A stretch of 6,103 nucleotides of DNA, taken from Phycisphaerae bacterium (lineage in GTDB: Bacteria; Planctomycetota; Phycisphaerae; WQYP01). The stretch lies in assembly GCA_013044065.1 (NCBI GenBank), contig JABEVA010000303.1, positions 1 to 6,103 of the forward strand. The letters are read 5' to 3'. Under the pieces are notes generated by a model that had not been told where the DNA came from, searched no databases, and saw nothing but the letters and a program-made list of their open reading frames with translations. This document shows, in pieces, positions 1-5,278 of the stretch (within the stretch, counting starts at the first letter, position 1; every line of letters starts with the position of its first letter). The position numbers and the translations under genes are program-made.

Positions 1-55
1 AACAATGCCGGGGATGATGGGGTGGGTGCCCGGCCAGGCTTACGGGAGGCCGCAC

Positions 56-104
56 AAATATAAATGCTTAAATTCTCGACATTGTGGTTTTACGTGCCTA
101 TAAT
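56..104 (+). promoter_or_regulatory. Strong sigma-70-type promoter for the DUF1328 gene
   Basis: A perfect -10 box TATAAT lies at 99-104. A 5-of-6 match to the -35 box, TCGACA, lies at 76-81, and the spacer is exactly 17 bp. The 19 bases before the -35 box (56-74) are almost all A/T and resemble an UP element. Transcription would start near 111, leaving a leader of about 130 nt before the ATG at 243. The promoter points at the two small membrane-protein genes. The match is seen directly; that it is active, and which sigma factor reads it, is inference. Confidence 0.65.
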
Positions 105-110
105 AAAGAT

Positions 111-242
111 AGGAAGACATTGAAGGAGCGTTTGGGGAGGGGTTTGGTGTTGGGCCGACGGGAGTTCGGGGCAAAACGAGGCGTCGGACGGTATTGGTTG
201 GTGTTGGCGACATGCGGCACTGGTTTTGAAAGGAAAGTTATT
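111..242 (+). other. Probable 5' leader with repeat and stem
   Basis: This is the region between the predicted transcription start and the DUF1328 start codon. It is G/T-rich. The 10-base sequence TTGGTGTTGG occurs at 144-153 and again at 198-207. A 6-bp inverted repeat, CCGACG at 155-160 with CGTCGG at 182-187, encloses a 21-nt loop. I recognise no riboswitch or known RNA family. The region is open in the DUF1328 frame, but its encoded extension does not resemble the family, and the GTG at 84 lies inside the promoter. Confidence 0.35.
229..237 (+). promoter_or_regulatory. Ribosome binding site fixing the DUF1328 start
   Basis: AAAGGAAAG at 229-237 contains the Shine-Dalgarno core AAAGGA at 229-234, 8 nt before the ATG at 243. 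It supports that ATG over the longer in-frame reading from a GTG at 84. Confidence 0.7.
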
Positions 243-407
243 ATGCTTTATTGGGCTGTGGTATTTTTGATTGTGGCCATTATTGCGGGTCTTTTCGGGT
301 TTATGGGGGTGGCGGGTATTGCGACAGAAATAGCGAAAATTCTGTTTGTGATTTTTCTGATTATTTTTGTGGTCTCTCTGGTGATGGGTTACCGCGGTAA
401 ACGATGA
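243..407 (+). CDS. DUF1328 (YtjA-type) small membrane protein
   Basis: This 54-residue, extremely hydrophobic protein matches my knowledge of the DUF1328/YtjA family: it starts MLYWAVVFLIVAIIAG, has the central string GFMGVAGIATEIAKILF and ends in a short basic tail, YRGKR. Two membrane helices are visible, about residues 4-22 and 30-48, joined by a short turn containing Glu29 and Lys32. Its length is typical of the family, which argues against the 53-residue N-terminal extension that the open frame would allow. Biochemical function is unknown; relatives are small inner-membrane proteins often seen among stress-related genes. It sits alone behind a strong promoter and 172 bp upstream of a second tiny membrane protein on the same strand, so co-expression is possible. 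The identification is strong and any stress role is inference. Confidence 0.88.
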   Translation: MLYWAVVFLIVAIIAGLFGFMGVAGIATEIAKILFVIFLIIFVVSLVMGYRGKR

Positions 408-492
408 AAGGCCCGGAAGTTTGGTTCGGCTTTAGACGAGGTGCGTGACGGCTGGCTGACCCACGCCTTGTTGGCTTTCATGGATAGGGTCC

Positions 493-529
493 GGCCAGAT
501 ACGGGGCAAGCCTGCTTGGGCAGGTGGCC
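493..529 (+). repeat. Hairpin-forming inverted repeat before the DUF3185 gene
   Basis: GGCCA at 493-497 pairs with TGGCC at 525-529, and inside it CCTGC at 511-515 pairs with GCAGG at 520-524 around a TTGG loop. A 13-nt bulge lies on the left side. No T-run follows, so it does not look like a terminator of the DUF1328 transcript. It may be a leader structure or RNA-processing site between the two genes. Pairing is seen; function is unknown. Confidence 0.3.
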
Positions 530-564
530 CAAAAGTCGCCGTAGGCGCAACATCTGGTCTTATT

Positions 565-571
565 AAAGGAG
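565..571 (+). promoter_or_regulatory. Ribosome binding site fixing the DUF3185 start
   Basis: AAAGGAG at 565-571 is a near-perfect Shine-Dalgarno sequence, 8 nt before the ATG at 580. The in-frame GTG at 571 overlaps this site and therefore cannot be the start. Confidence 0.75.
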
Positions 572-579
572 TGTTCATC

Positions 580-792
580 ATGAATTCGCAACGTATTGCG
601 GGTATCGTGCTGTTGGTCGTAGGGCTGATTTTGTTTTTTGTGGGGCTGCATGCGTCACATTCGATTGTGAACCAGACTAAAAACTTTTTTGTCGGGCATT
701 TCACGTTCGCCACGACAATGTATATCTTTGGTGGCCTGGCCTTGGCCATTGCGGGGCTACTGATGACCGTGTTTGGAGCGCGCCGGGCGTAA
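580..792 (+). CDS. DUF3185-type small membrane protein
   Basis: This 70-residue protein has two membrane helices, about residues 6-23 (IAGIVLLVVGLILFFVGL) and 46-66, separated by a polar linker (ASHSIVNQTKNFF). The layout and the strings IVLLVVGLILFFVG and IFGGLALAIAGLLM fit the DUF3185 family of uncharacterised short membrane proteins, whose members begin with a similar helix followed by a D/N/H-A-S motif. The tail is short and basic (GARRA). The ATG start is chosen because of the strong ribosome binding site just upstream. I see no clear promoter of its own in 408-560, so it may be read from the DUF1328 promoter. It converges on ftsQ with only 14 bp between stop codons. Function is unknown; the family call is from recall of the pattern. 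Confidence 0.8.
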   Translation: MNSQRIAGIVLLVVGLILFFVGLHASHSIVNQTKNFFVGHFTFATTMYIFGGLALAIAGLLMTVFGARRA

Positions 793-806
793 GAGCGTGG
801 TGACAT

Positions 807-1766
807 TCACGGTTGTGTGGTGGGCTTGGGTACCAACACTTGGTCCCCGCGGATGTCAACATAAGCCCGGCGAGCATCAATGCGGCCGAAGCGGGCGTAG
901 ATTTTCGCCAGAGACTCGAGCTTGCGGGCCGCGGGCACTTCATAGAAGCCTTCCTGGCCCGGAGCGCGGCCCCACCATACCCGGGTACCAAAGCGGGTGA
1001 TCAGCGTTATCTGCGGAGCCAGAGAGCTTGCCTTGCCCCCCAGGTTCCGCATATTGATCGCCGCAATTTGGTGATAATACGGCTGTGATGCCAGCACATG
1101 GATCAGCTTGAGTGCCACTTCGATGCGCGGCGTATCCACATGGCGGCCCGCCACCGGCGGAGCGGCCTGACTGCCAATAATTTGGATCAGCCAGTGCAGG
1201 GCGGAGAACTGGTTGGCCTTGTATAGTCCGGGCAGGCGCACACCGCCGAACGACACCAGATAGCCGCCGGTGGGGCCGGCAACCAAGGCCGCGGGCCGGC
1301 GATAAACGGCGGAGATCTCGATGATCTGGGCACTGCGTGTCCACGCCCGGCGGATAAAGCCAATGCGTTTGATCCACGCATTTTCGCCGGCGTTTTGATC
1401 CTGTAAATAATGCCGAGCGAGAATTTTTAGAATGTTGCCATTGAGAGGATCGCGCAGTTGCAGGGCGTAATCCGGATGACGCGGATTGTAGATGGTATAA
1501 TCAACAGCTTCTTGTGCAATCTGATCAAGGAGACTCTTGGACAGCCAGGGTGGGGTATTCAACAGGACAATGCGTTTGAGGGGGCGGTGATCGCGCTGTT
1601 CAATAATTTTCCGGGCGTAATTATGAACATAGTGCCAGGATTCAACAATGCCGGCCGCTACTACAGCAACCACACAAGCGGCCAGCAGGCCGCGCACCCC
1701 GGGATTTTGCCAGGGACGGAGGATACGCATTGAGTTATGGTCATCGGCCATGGGGGGCACATTCAC
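807..1766 (-). CDS. ftsQ: FtsQ-like cell division protein
   Basis: This 319-residue single-pass membrane protein has the FtsQ layout. A short cytoplasmic N-terminus is followed by one helix at about 26-41. A POTRA-like segment follows at about 62-135 (starting LKRIVLLNTPPWLS and ending NAWIKRI). The beta domain at about 135-312 contains ISAVYRRPAALV (the family's E-R-x-P-x-A pattern) and a C-terminal stretch G260-TRVWWG, then KLESLAKIYARF and AYVDIRGDQVLV, matching the usual D-L-R end. In other bacteria FtsQ links FtsB/FtsL to the divisome. It follows ddl with a 4-bp GTGA overlap, the classic ddl-ftsQ order. The GTG start at 1766 is preferred because AGAGG (1773-1777) precedes it by 6 nt, whereas the ATGs at codons 6 and 13 lack one. 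No ftsA or ftsZ follows. Similarity is weak outside these motifs. Confidence 0.78.
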   Translation of the reverse strand: MNVPPMADDHNSMRILRPWQNPGVRGLLAACVVAVVAAGIVESWHYVHNYARKIIEQRDHRPLKRIVLLNTPPWLSKSLLDQIAQEAVDYTIYNPRHPDYALQLRDPLNGNILKILARHYLQDQNAGENAWIKRIGFIRRAWTRSAQIIEISAVYRRPAALVAGPTGGYLVSFGGVRLPGLYKANQFSALHWLIQIIGSQAAPPVAGRHVDTPRIEVALKLIHVLASQPYYHQIAAINMRNLGGKASSLAPQITLITRFGTRVWWGRAPGQEGFYEVPAARKLESLAKIYARFGRIDARRAYVDIRGDQVLVPKPTTQP

Positions 1767-2725
1767 TTTCGGCCTCTGGGCACAGCGGCAACAACGCCAT
1801 CGCGGTGGGCCATCCGTACCAGACGATCACAGAGTTCATCAAAGGAGATACCGGCACGTTGGGCGGCTTTGGGCACCAGCGAGTGGCTGGTAAAGCCGGG
1901 CATGGTGTTAATTTCCAGCACCACCGGCTGTAAAATGGTCGCATCCACCATGATATCCACCCGGGCCAGATGGCGGGCCCCGACCAACCGCCAGGTTTCC
2001 AAAGCGGCACTACGTACCATGTCGAGCACGGCGGAGGGCAAGTCAATGTCAAAAAGATATTGGGTGTCGGGCCGGACATATTTGGCCTGATAATCATAGA
2101 AGCTCGCTTTGGATCGGATTTCAATCGTGGGCAGGGGGGTGCCATTGATAATACCCACGGTTAGTTCCGGTCCGGCGATGAAACGCTCCACCAACATACT
2201 TCCGTGGCGGGGAAGCGTGGCGGTGAGATGGACGCGGGCCTCGTGGGCATTGCGGCATACGGCACAGTCCACACTGCTGCCCTCGGCGATGGGTTTGATC
2301 ACGCACGGATAGCCAATACCGCTGGCGGGCACCCAACTGTCCTTAAATTTTCCGACGTATACCACCTGCCAGTCGGGGGTTGGGACGGAATTCTCTAAAA
2401 GCATTTGTTTGGTGGCAAGTTTGTCCATGGCCAGGCGTGAGCAGGCGGAATCGGATCCCACAAATGGCAGCCGGCGCTGCTCCAGAATTTCCTGGATACC
2501 ACCATCTTCGCCGAAGGCCCCATGCAAAGCCGGAAAAACCACATCACACGGCTGATGGTCGAGTGCAACAAGGTTGGTGGGCGCAACATCGGCTTGAAAG
2601 ACACGATGGCCGCGACGGCGCAGCGCTGCGGCAATCTGCTCGCCGGTTAAAAGCGAAACTTCACGTTCGGCGGATATGCCACCCGCTAGAAGCGTAATGG
2701 CCAGAGAATGTTGTTTGTCGTCCAT
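1763..2725 (-). CDS. ddl: D-alanine--D-alanine ligase
   Basis: This cytoplasmic ATP-grasp enzyme joins two D-alanines to give the dipeptide used by MurF. Its 320 residues are normal length. Visible motifs are GGISAEREVSL (15-25, Glu20 for D-Ala 1), HGAFGEDG (68-75), MDK (100-102), IKP-AEGSSV (143-152, Lys144 for ATP), FYDYQAKY (209-216), ARVD (254-257) and LEINTMPGFTSHS (270-282, Mg-binding Glu271 and Asn273). By recalled alignment to E. coli DdlB, Lys215/Tyr216, Arg255 and Asp257 keep identical numbering. Departures are SSVD where SSVG is usual, and GGIQE instead of G-T-x-Q-G at 75-79. Tyr216 suggests the D-Ala-D-Ala, not D-lactate, class (inference). AAAGG lies 7 nt before the ATG. The gene follows murB after 69 bp and overlaps ftsQ. 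Confidence 0.96.
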   Translation of the reverse strand: MDDKQHSLAITLLAGGISAEREVSLLTGEQIAAALRRRGHRVFQADVAPTNLVALDHQPCDVVFPALHGAFGEDGGIQEILEQRRLPFVGSDSACSRLAMDKLATKQMLLENSVPTPDWQVVYVGKFKDSWVPASGIGYPCVIKPIAEGSSVDCAVCRNAHEARVHLTATLPRHGSMLVERFIAGPELTVGIINGTPLPTIEIRSKASFYDYQAKYVRPDTQYLFDIDLPSAVLDMVRSAALETWRLVGARHLARVDIMVDATILQPVVLEINTMPGFTSHSLVPKAAQRAGISFDELCDRLVRMAHRDGVVAAVPRGRK

Positions 2726-2794
2726 GACAAGGCCTTTGTTAAGTAGGCAACTGCGGTTGATGCACGGATCGGCCGAGAGCCATCTTGGCGTAGG

Positions 2795-3673
2795 CTACCA
2801 GATGACCACCTCGGTTTCCAGAATGACCGCAAATTTTTCCTGCACACGTTTGCGTACCTGTGCGATGAGGGCCTGGATATCGGCGGCTTTGCAGCCGGGC
2901 TTGGCCACAATGAAATTGGCATGCCGCGTAGAAACTTCGGCCCCGCCGATGCGCAAGCCTTTAAGGCCGGTCTTGTCAATCAACTGGCCTGCGGAGGTAC
3001 CGTTGGAATTTTTGAAAATACACCCGGCGTTATTTTCCGCCAGTGGCTGGGAGTTGCGTTTGAACATCCATATTTCCTTGACTTTTTCGGCAATGCGGTT
3101 GGGGTCATCCGGGATAAGCTCAAAAGTGGCCGCGAGAATCAGCTTGGCGGTAATGTTGGAATGGCGATATTCAAAGACCAGATCATCGCGCTGCCGGGTA
3201 TAACTTTGGCCGTTGAGGTCCATGACGGTAACATCGAGCACCTGTGAGCCGATATCTCCAAATGCGCCGCCGGCATTCATCCGTATTTCGCCCCCGACTG
3301 TGCCGGGGATTCCAGCCAGACATTCCAGCCCGGAAAGCCCCTTGTGCGCGCATTGGCGGATCAGTTGTTGAACATCAGTTCCAGCCCCTGCGGCAACGTT
3401 GCGGCCCTGGAATTCAATGGTTTTGAAAGCGCTGTGAGAAGGATGAATGACGGCCCCGTTGACGCCGTCATCGCTGATGAGCAAATTGGCTCCGGAACCC
3501 AGGACATAAATGGGTATATCATTTTCGCGCAGGCGCAGCAGGATGGCGGCAGCCTGCGCCACATCTTCCGGTTCGACAAAATAACGCGCCGGCCCGCCGA
3601 CGTTGAACCACGTCTTGGGTGCCAGAGGCACGTTTTCCGTTACCGCGCTCTCAAAACCTGCGTACCAATTCAT
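2795..3673 (-). CDS. murB: UDP-N-acetylenolpyruvoylglucosamine reductase (type II MurB)
   Basis: This FAD-dependent, NADPH-using cytoplasmic enzyme reduces UDP-GlcNAc-enolpyruvate to UDP-MurNAc, the substrate of MurC. The 292 residues have the short type II layout. FAD-domain motifs are NVGGPARYF (24-32), VLGSGANLLISD (57-68) and CLAGIPGTVGGEIRMNAGG (118-136). FEYRHSN (167-173) supplies the conserved Arg170. The C-terminal domain has AGCIFKNSNGTSAGQLID (216-233), GLKGLRIGGAEVS and HANFIV, then ends with Glu288 in ETEVVIW. Cys218 occupies the place of the catalytic Ser, and the usual FKNP is FKNS. The start codon lies inside murC: the 23-bp overlap plus a weak GGGA about 11 nt upstream suggests translational coupling. 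The TAG stop falls at the family's normal C-terminus. Confidence 0.96.
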   Translation of the reverse strand: MNWYAGFESAVTENVPLAPKTWFNVGGPARYFVEPEDVAQAAAILLRLRENDIPIYVLGSGANLLISDDGVNGAVIHPSHSAFKTIEFQGRNVAAGAGTDVQQLIRQCAHKGLSGLECLAGIPGTVGGEIRMNAGGAFGDIGSQVLDVTVMDLNGQSYTRQRDDLVFEYRHSNITAKLILAATFELIPDDPNRIAEKVKEIWMFKRNSQPLAENNAGCIFKNSNGTSAGQLIDKTGLKGLRIGGAEVSTRHANFIVAKPGCKAADIQALIAQVRKRVQEKFAVILETEVVIW

Positions 3674-5117
3674 GCGTAATTTCCCAAACCGGGCCAGCGC
3701 CCATCGACACTACTAAATCTCCACGCTGCAGTTGTCCTTGCAGATAATTTATAATACCCGGGAAGTCCGGAATATACCTGGCTTGGCGTCCGTTGTCGCG
3801 GATGCGGTCCACCAGCATGGCGGCATTGACGGCCTGACGGTCGAGTTCGCTGTCGCGGACGAAATAAATATCCGGAACAATGGTAAGGTCCGCACGGGCG
3901 AAGCTGCGGGCAAAATCGTTGAGTAAAAACCGGGTGCGGCTGTGCTGGTGCGGCTGAAACACACAAATCAGCCGCTGCGGGGCATAATGGTCGCGGAGGG
4001 CTTGCAGGGTGGCGCGAATTTCGGTGGGGTGGTGGCCGTAATCATCGACAAAATTGATTCCGCCACGCTGCCCCAGAAATTCACTGCGTCGATCCACGCC
4101 GCCAAAATTGGCAATGCCATCCGCGACCGCCTTCCAGTTGGCACCGCAATGTACGCCGATGGCTGCGGTCACCAAGGCATTGCCCACATTGTGCCGCCCG
4201 GCCAGCCGGGTTGTGAGTCGGCCCATCGCGCGGTTATTTTGTAGCACGTCAAAGGATTGGCGGCCATGGTCGGTGGTCAGATTCACCGCCTGCCAGCAGG
4301 CAGGAGTCTCAATTCCATAGGTTTCGGCCGTAACACCGGCGGCCCGGGCCGCAGCCATGCAATGTGCATCCTGGGCGTGGGTGATGATCGTTCCGGCCGG
4401 GTCCACCTGCCGCAGAAGCTGCGCAAAGGCCGCGATAATTTCCTCAATGTCGTGGTAATAATCCAAGTGGTCTTCTTCAATATTGAGTACGGCTGCGATA
4501 TGCGGATGAAGGTTGAGAAAGCTGCGGTCGTACTCGCAGGCTTCAACGACAAAGAGGTGCCCACGGCCGCCGTGGGCGGAGCCTTGCAGTTGGCGGCAAT
4601 TGGCCCCCACCACGAAGGACGGATCCATGGCCGCCTGGGTGAGGGCATAGGCCGTCATGGCCGTCGTGGTGGATTTGCCATGAGTTCCCGCAATGGCAAT
4701 ACCCTGTCGGGAAGACATCAGGTAACCGAGAAGCTGGGCATATTTGAGGATTTTAAGGCCGCGCCGGGCGGCCTCAAGCATTTCGGGATGATCAGCTTTG
4801 ATAGCCGCGGAATGCACGACCATGTCACATTGCGGTGGGACGGCGGTGGCACCATGGACATAGTCGATGTGGGCACCCAACGCACTGAGTTTTTCGGTGG
4901 CCATTGACCGGGTACGGTCGCTGCCGGAAACAATGGCTCGTGATTGGATAAGCATTTGCGCCAGACCGTTCATTCCGCTGCCGCCGATGCCTATAAAATG
5001 CACATGAAGCCCGGTCAAAGGCCCCATCGCGGTTCTGGATGAACCATCATCATGATCTGGGGTGCGCGTCACTTGCAAAGTAATTTCACCGTCTGATTTT
5101 ATCGCCGCTAGAGTCAT
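3651..5117 (-). CDS. murC: UDP-N-acetylmuramate--L-alanine ligase
   Basis: This cytoplasmic ATP-dependent Mur ligase adds L-Ala to UDP-MurNAc, the first step of the stem peptide. All three domains are visible: a Rossmann-type UDP-binding domain with FIGIGGSGMNGLA (41-53), an ATPase domain with AGTHGKSTTT (143-152), VEACEYDRSF (191-200) and NIEEDHLDYY (212-221), and a C-terminal domain with GRHNVGNAL (307-315), FGGVDRRSEFLG (338-349), DDYGHHPTEI (358-367), FQPHQHSRTRF (387-397) and GAGPVW (473-478). The DDYGHHP and RxxSRT-like strings distinguish MurC from MurD/E/F. At 488 residues it is slightly long because about 30 polar residues precede the first domain. The ATG at 5117 has AAGGGG ten nt upstream; the ATG at codon 31 has no ribosome binding site, so the extension is probably real. 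Confidence 0.97.
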   Translation of the reverse strand: MTLAAIKSDGEITLQVTRTPDHDDGSSRTAMGPLTGLHVHFIGIGGSGMNGLAQMLIQSRAIVSGSDRTRSMATEKLSALGAHIDYVHGATAVPPQCDMVVHSAAIKADHPEMLEAARRGLKILKYAQLLGYLMSSRQGIAIAGTHGKSTTTAMTAYALTQAAMDPSFVVGANCRQLQGSAHGGRGHLFVVEACEYDRSFLNLHPHIAAVLNIEEDHLDYYHDIEEIIAAFAQLLRQVDPAGTIITHAQDAHCMAAARAAGVTAETYGIETPACWQAVNLTTDHGRQSFDVLQNNRAMGRLTTRLAGRHNVGNALVTAAIGVHCGANWKAVADGIANFGGVDRRSEFLGQRGGINFVDDYGHHPTEIRATLQALRDHYAPQRLICVFQPHQHSRTRFLLNDFARSFARADLTIVPDIYFVRDSELDRQAVNAAMLVDRIRDNGRQARYIPDFPGIINYLQGQLQRGDLVVSMGAGPVWEITHELVRRF

Positions 5118-5127
5118 CGATACCAGT

Positions 5128-5133
5128 CCCCTT
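5128..5133 (-). promoter_or_regulatory. Ribosome binding site of murC
   Basis: Read on the minus strand, AAGGGG lies 10 nt before the murC ATG at 5117. The spacing is a little longer than ideal. It is the only Shine-Dalgarno-like sequence near either candidate start and therefore supports the N-terminally extended form of MurC. Confidence 0.45.
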
Positions 5134-5156
5134 ATGGTGGCCAGCTCAGCGGCGGT

Positions 5157-5180
5157 ATATTAGCGTAACTGATTCAGTCA
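5157..5180 (-). promoter_or_regulatory. Candidate internal promoter element and operator-like palindrome before murC
   Basis: On the minus strand a -10-like TAATAT (5162 down to 5157) would start transcription near 5150, about 30 nt before murC. No good -35 box lies 16-18 bp upstream. Just upstream of the -10, in the spacer position, is the palindrome TGACTGA-A-TCAGTTA (5180 down to 5166), with 7-bp arms and one mismatch; its core ACTGAATCAGT is a perfect odd palindrome. This is the arrangement expected for a repressor or activator site controlling murC-murB-ddl-ftsQ. The sequence is seen; the regulatory reading is inference. Confidence 0.3.
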
Positions 5181-5201
5181 TGGCCGCCGACGCCATCTGT
5201 C

Positions 5202-5247
5202 CGGAGGTTATTTAGCCTCCGCCAGGCACTCGCCACACGCCGGTGCC
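5202..5247 (-). repeat. Inverted repeats in the murG-murC gap
   Basis: CGGAGG (5202-5207) and CCTCCG (5216-5221) form a perfect 6-bp stem with an 8-nt A/T-rich loop. Next to it GGCAC (5225-5229) can pair with GTGCC (5243-5247). Both lie just downstream of the murG stop. No T-run follows on the minus strand, so neither is a convincing rho-independent terminator. They could be an attenuator, an mRNA-stability element or remnants of a regulatory site. The 161-bp gap is otherwise empty of genes. Confidence 0.35.
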
Positions 5248-5278
5248 ACCCGAGCTGCGTGCCAGAATCCCAACATCA

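Noticed and set aside
26..55. Inverted repeat GTGC/GCAC plus GGCC/GGCC as a terminator of an upstream gene
   Set aside because: It has a 2-nt bulge and is followed by an A-rich rather than T-rich run on the plus strand. No upstream gene is visible to judge it by.
84..242. Longer DUF1328 protein (107 aa) starting at GTG 84
   Set aside because: The GTG lies between the -35 and -10 boxes, upstream of the predicted transcript start. The added 53 residues do not resemble the family, and the ATG at 243 has its own ribosome binding site.
2733..2780. 14-codon mini-ORF (minus strand) in the murB-ddl gap
   Set aside because: It is very short, has no Shine-Dalgarno sequence, and nothing in its sequence suggests a leader peptide.
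2726..2797. murB and ddl share a reading frame, separated only by one TAG and 23 sense codons; possible read-through fusion
   Set aside because: MurB ends at its normal C-terminus at the TAG, ddl has its own ribosome binding site and canonical N-terminus, and 23 stop-free codons are easily expected by chance in GC-rich DNA.
2676..3203. Plus-strand open frame of 175 codons opposite murB and the murB-ddl gap
   Set aside because: It is a shadow of murB with no recognisable motifs and no ribosome binding site that stands out.
4257..4907. Plus-strand open frame of 216 codons opposite murC
   Set aside because: It is antisense to well-conserved MurC motifs, its protein has no recognisable domain, and long antisense open frames are common in GC-rich genes.
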